The notes under the pieces: generated by a model
The model's database searches: none
The model's input: only the letters and a program-made list of their open reading frames with translations
What the model was told of the DNA's origin: nothing
Assembly: GCF_014779765.1 (NCBI RefSeq)
Contig: NZ_JACXZA010000001.1
Location: 1,116,001-1,180,000, forward strand
Origin: Paenibacillus terricola
GTDB lineage: Bacteria; Bacillota; Bacilli; Paenibacillales; Paenibacillaceae
Direction: 5' to 3'
DNA: 64,000 bases
Translations under genes and position numbers: made by a program
Shown: in pieces, positions 61,873 through 64,000 of the stretch
How positions within the stretch are numbered: the first letter of the stretch is position 1
How the letters are laid out: each line of letters begins with the position of its first letter

Positions 61873-63078
61873 TTATCGGATGGAGATGTTTGTTTGCTGT
61901 TTTCTTATCGTTTGGGGAGCATCAGCCTTGCCGGTCTTATAATATTCTCGCGATATGCTGAGCAGTACGCCCATGCTTAACAAGACAACGATGATCGATG
62001 ATCCTCCGTAACTTATGAATGGCAGCGTAACCCCGGTAATCGGGATTGCGCCGATAACACCGCCGATGTTAATGAAGGCTTGTACACCAATAAGACCAAC
62101 GATGCCCGTCCCAACTATCGTTCCGTACACATCCGGGCAGCGAAGAGCGACGATAAGACCGCGCCACAAGAAGAGAAGATAGATGAGCAGGAAGACGACA
62201 CTGCCGATAAAGCCGAATTCTTCCCCGATAATGGCAAAAATAAAGTCGTTGTACGGGAACGGAAGATAGTCGAGCTTCTGCACGCTCTGCCCAAATCCTG
62301 CGCCAGTCAAGCCGCCGTGGCCCAATGCGCCTAACGAACGGACGAGGTGGAAGCCGGCTCCTTGCGCATTCTCAAGCGGGTGCAGATAGGAAGTGAAACG
62401 GTATAGCCGATACGCCGAACCTTTAGGATTGATCATCGCGGATACGGATAAGAATAATCCCGCTGCAACCGCGGCTACAACTCCGGCAGACATCAGCTGC
62501 TTGAAGTTAGCGCCGCCTCCAACCATCATGATGGCGGCTGCAGTTGCGATGATGAGACAGCCCCCGAGATCGGGCTGCGCCATAATGAGACCGCAGACAA
62601 GGCCGAGAATAATAAATACCGGCAGCAGACCTCGACGGAAATCTCGGAACTGCTCGCCTTTCTTCGCTATCAGCCTGCCTAAATATAAAATAAGTCCGAG
62701 CTTGGCGAATTCGGTAGGTTGTATGCCGAAGCCCCCGATATAGAGCCAGCTGCGGGCTCCGTGCATTTCTGTCGCGATATACGGCACAACTGCCAGCAAT
62801 CCGATGGATCCTGCAGCGTACAGCATGCCGATTCCCTTCTGAAAAGACAGATAAGGCATGTTCATCAATATGAACATGCCGATCATCCCGAAGAATGCGA
62901 ACATGATCTGACGCTTCGTGAAATAGAGCGCGTCATAGTTGTAACGCGAGTCCGCAACCGCAATATTGGAGCTTGAGCTGAACACCATGACGAGACCAAA
63001 GCCGACAAGCAGCAAAATGAGCACAAGCAGTAAAAAATCAGGCCGCCCTTTTGATATGGATCCCGTCTTTGATTTCAT
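61873..63078 (-). CDS. FtsW/RodA/SpoVE family (SEDS) peptidoglycan polymerase
   Basis: This 401-aa protein has ten helices of the SEDS glycosyltransferase family that polymerise lipid II with a class B PBP partner. Conserved segments include GIQPTEFAKLGLILYLG, LVRSLGALGHGG, LDYLPFPYNDFIFAIIGEE and the C-terminal TLPFISYGGSS. The last favours an FtsW-like over a RodA-like member. It is not in a dcw cluster; its neighbour YugN is 11 bp upstream on the same strand. Confidence 0.92.
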   Translation of the reverse strand: MKSKTGSISKGRPDFLLLVLILLLVGFGLVMVFSSSSNIAVADSRYNYDALYFTKRQIMFAFFGMIGMFILMNMPYLSFQKGIGMLYAAGSIGLLAVVPYIATEMHGARSWLYIGGFGIQPTEFAKLGLILYLGRLIAKKGEQFRDFRRGLLPVFIILGLVCGLIMAQPDLGGCLIIATAAAIMMVGGGANFKQLMSAGVVAAVAAGLFLSVSAMINPKGSAYRLYRFTSYLHPLENAQGAGFHLVRSLGALGHGGLTGAGFGQSVQKLDYLPFPYNDFIFAIIGEEFGFIGSVVFLLIYLLFLWRGLIVALRCPDVYGTIVGTGIVGLIGVQAFINIGGVIGAIPITGVTLPFISYGGSSIIVVLLSMGVLLSISREYYKTGKADAPQTIRKQQTNISIR

Positions 63079-63089
63079 GAGGACGCCCT

Positions 63090-63434
63090 TTATGCAAGCA
63101 GTGCGCGAAGCTGCTGCAGACGCTGGTTCGCGATATTCAAGATTTGGCTAGGCACTGGCGATTCATAATCCAGACCATGCGGGAAAGTAGCACGACCGAT
63201 ATAAACATCGTCGAGCGACAGAACAGTATTCGGATTCTCCAGCTTGCCTTCCGTTGCATGCGTATTGATGCGCACGAAGTATGTTTCGTGGCTTGCACTA
63301 TCTTCTAGTTTCAGATCGTATGTAGCGCGCGTATATTCCCATTGCCATCTTACGAAACCGAGCTTATGCGACGATTCGTCCAGATGAGCCAGGTCGCTTG
63401 TCATGCCGTTTAATCCCGTATTCTCGATAATCAT
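63090..63434 (-). CDS. YugN-like family protein
   Basis: This 114-aa small cytoplasmic protein resembles YugN: it starts MIIENTGLNGM and has the segment FVRWQWEYTRATYDLKLED and the C-terminal LDYESPVPSQILNIA. The function of the family is unknown. AGGAGG lies 10 bp before the ATG. It lies directly upstream of the SEDS gene and is likely co-transcribed. Confidence 0.85.
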   Translation of the reverse strand: MIIENTGLNGMTSDLAHLDESSHKLGFVRWQWEYTRATYDLKLEDSASHETYFVRINTHATEGKLENPNTVLSLDDVYIGRATFPHGLDYESPVPSQILNIANQRLQQLRALLA

Positions 63435-63548
63435 TAGCAGTTGACCTCCTATAGTTCACAAAGAAAGTTGAAATGAGCTGTAAATCCTTGCACATTTCTT
63501 AGTATCCATTCTTAACTCATGATAGTATGTTTCACCTTTGTACGCAAG

Positions 63549-63595
63549 CCTTCCGGCAGTCAAATGAATTTGTTCTATGACTACCTTGCGGAAGG
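63549..63595. repeat. Inverted repeat upstream of the M20 gene
   Basis: Outer arms CCTTCCG (63549-63555) and CGGAAGG (63589-63595), inner arms AGTCA (63558-63562) and TGACT (63578-63582). It is followed by a TACAAT box (63605-63610). It could be an operator or a hairpin; no T tract follows. Confidence 0.4.
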
Positions 63596-63652
63596 TCATT
63601 CTGTTACAATTAATAATTAATCAGGACTGCATTAAGGATAGGAGGGATCAGG

Positions 63653-64000
63653 ATGAATAAACATTGGGATCCTGCGGACGAGTTGAAGAGCGCCTACCCG
63701 GAAATGGTGGAATGGCGCCGATATTTGCATCGGCATCCTGAGCTCTCGTTTCAGGAGGAACGAACCTCTGCATGGATTGCGGACAAGCTTCGTTCGTTCG
63801 GCTGCAAGGTGACTGAGCGGGTAGGCGGTTATGGCGTGGCAGCAGACATTGAAGGCGCGGAGAGCGGACCTTGCATAGCGCTTCGGGCGGATATAGATGC
63901 GCTGCCCATTCAAGATTTGAAGTCGTGCGAATATGCATCGACTGTACCGGGCGTCATGCATGCCTGCGGCCATGATGGACATACATCAACTTTATTAACT
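63653..64000 (+). CDS. M20D family amidohydrolase (cut by window end)
   Basis: This is the first 116 codons of an M20 peptidase-family amidohydrolase (N-acyl-amino-acid or hippurate hydrolase type). The family start is visible: VEWRRYLHRHPELSFQEE near residues 19-36, then ALRADIDALPIQ and the first metal-binding motif HACGHDGHTS (about 103-112). GGAGGG lies 6 bp before the ATG. The rest of the gene is outside the window, so subclass and integrity cannot be judged. Confidence 0.92.
   Translation, partial: MNKHWDPADELKSAYPEMVEWRRYLHRHPELSFQEERTSAWIADKLRSFGCKVTERVGGYGVAADIEGAESGPCIALRADIDALPIQDLKSCEYASTVPGVMHACGHDGHTSTLLT

Noticed and set aside
1-64000. tRNA, rRNA, prophage, transposons
   Set aside because: I looked for cloverleaf-like CCA ends, rRNA signatures, integrases and transposases and recognised none. 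A dedicated scan (tRNAscan-SE, Infernal) would settle small RNAs.

Overview
The window looks like a chromosomal segment from a low-to-moderate GC, endospore-former-type Firmicute of the Paenibacillaceae, most likely Paenibacillus or a close relative. The basis is the gene set (ccpA, acuA/acuC/acsA, ylaN, yktB, yugN and ytxJ homologues, rpsD as a single gene with its own leader, SEDS and PBP1A proteins), strong AGGAGG-type ribosome binding sites, frequent TTG/GTG starts and many intrinsic terminators. I see no rRNA, tRNA, insertion sequence, prophage or CRISPR array. Both ends of the window cut genes: a sensor kinase at the left and an M20 peptidase at the right.

Layout. 1-18.8 kb is an envelope and efflux block. 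It has a sensor kinase followed by a LolD-type ATPase and a 926-aa FtsX-type permease; a TetR-controlled ABC-2 exporter operon divergent from an RND pump; a copper-amine-oxidase-like surface protein; a kinase/cupin pair; a YktB protein; and a DesK/NarL-type two-component system divergent from a second ABC-2 exporter. 19-25.2 kb holds an unknown protein, gnd, aroK-aroA (aroA unusually divergent), a CoA-binding protein and a Gln-rich repeat protein. 25.3-36.4 kb is a carbon-control block: a GlcNAc-type PTS EIICBA overlapping enzyme I, a DJ-1 protein, VanZ, a zinc-finger protein, YtxJ, ccpA, a pair of intergenic repeats, then acuC and acuA divergent from acsA. 36.4-49.4 kb holds PBP1A with fibronectin III repeats, a Ktr/Trk K+ channel, a small leader gene plus yidC, rpsD with a structured leader, a GAF-GGDEF protein, a lipoprotein, an M29 aminopeptidase, an HPr-like protein, ylaN and a methyltransferase. 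49.4-60 kb is a maltodextrin locus: GH15 and a LacI repressor divergent from malE-malF-malG and a lipoprotein GH13, plus a cytoplasmic neopullulanase-like GH13. 60-64 kb holds a Ca2+/H+ exchanger, an Asp23 protein, FtsW/RodA, YugN and the start of an M20 amidohydrolase.

How the genes fit together. Much of the middle and right side is sugar uptake and its regulation: PTS enzymes, CcpA, an HPr-like protein that keeps the Ser-46-type motif but lacks the active-site histidine helix, the CcpA-type target acsA, and a maltodextrin regulon with three similar LacI-type operators in its divergent control region. The left side repeatedly pairs a regulator with a transporter, and candidate operators are visible: 11-bp-phased CTGCACA repeats, two TGAGT-N4-ACTCA palindromes, and ATGAC-N4-GTCAT.

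The most interesting structure is upstream of yidC (41264-41617). It is a short ORF with one N-terminal membrane segment, a basic-then-acidic segment resembling the arrest region of B. subtilis MifM, and an 11-bp hairpin that sequesters the yidC Shine-Dalgarno sequence just downstream of that segment. This is the architecture expected of a nascent-chain-arrest sensor controlling a YidC paralogue. It is a sequence-based inference.
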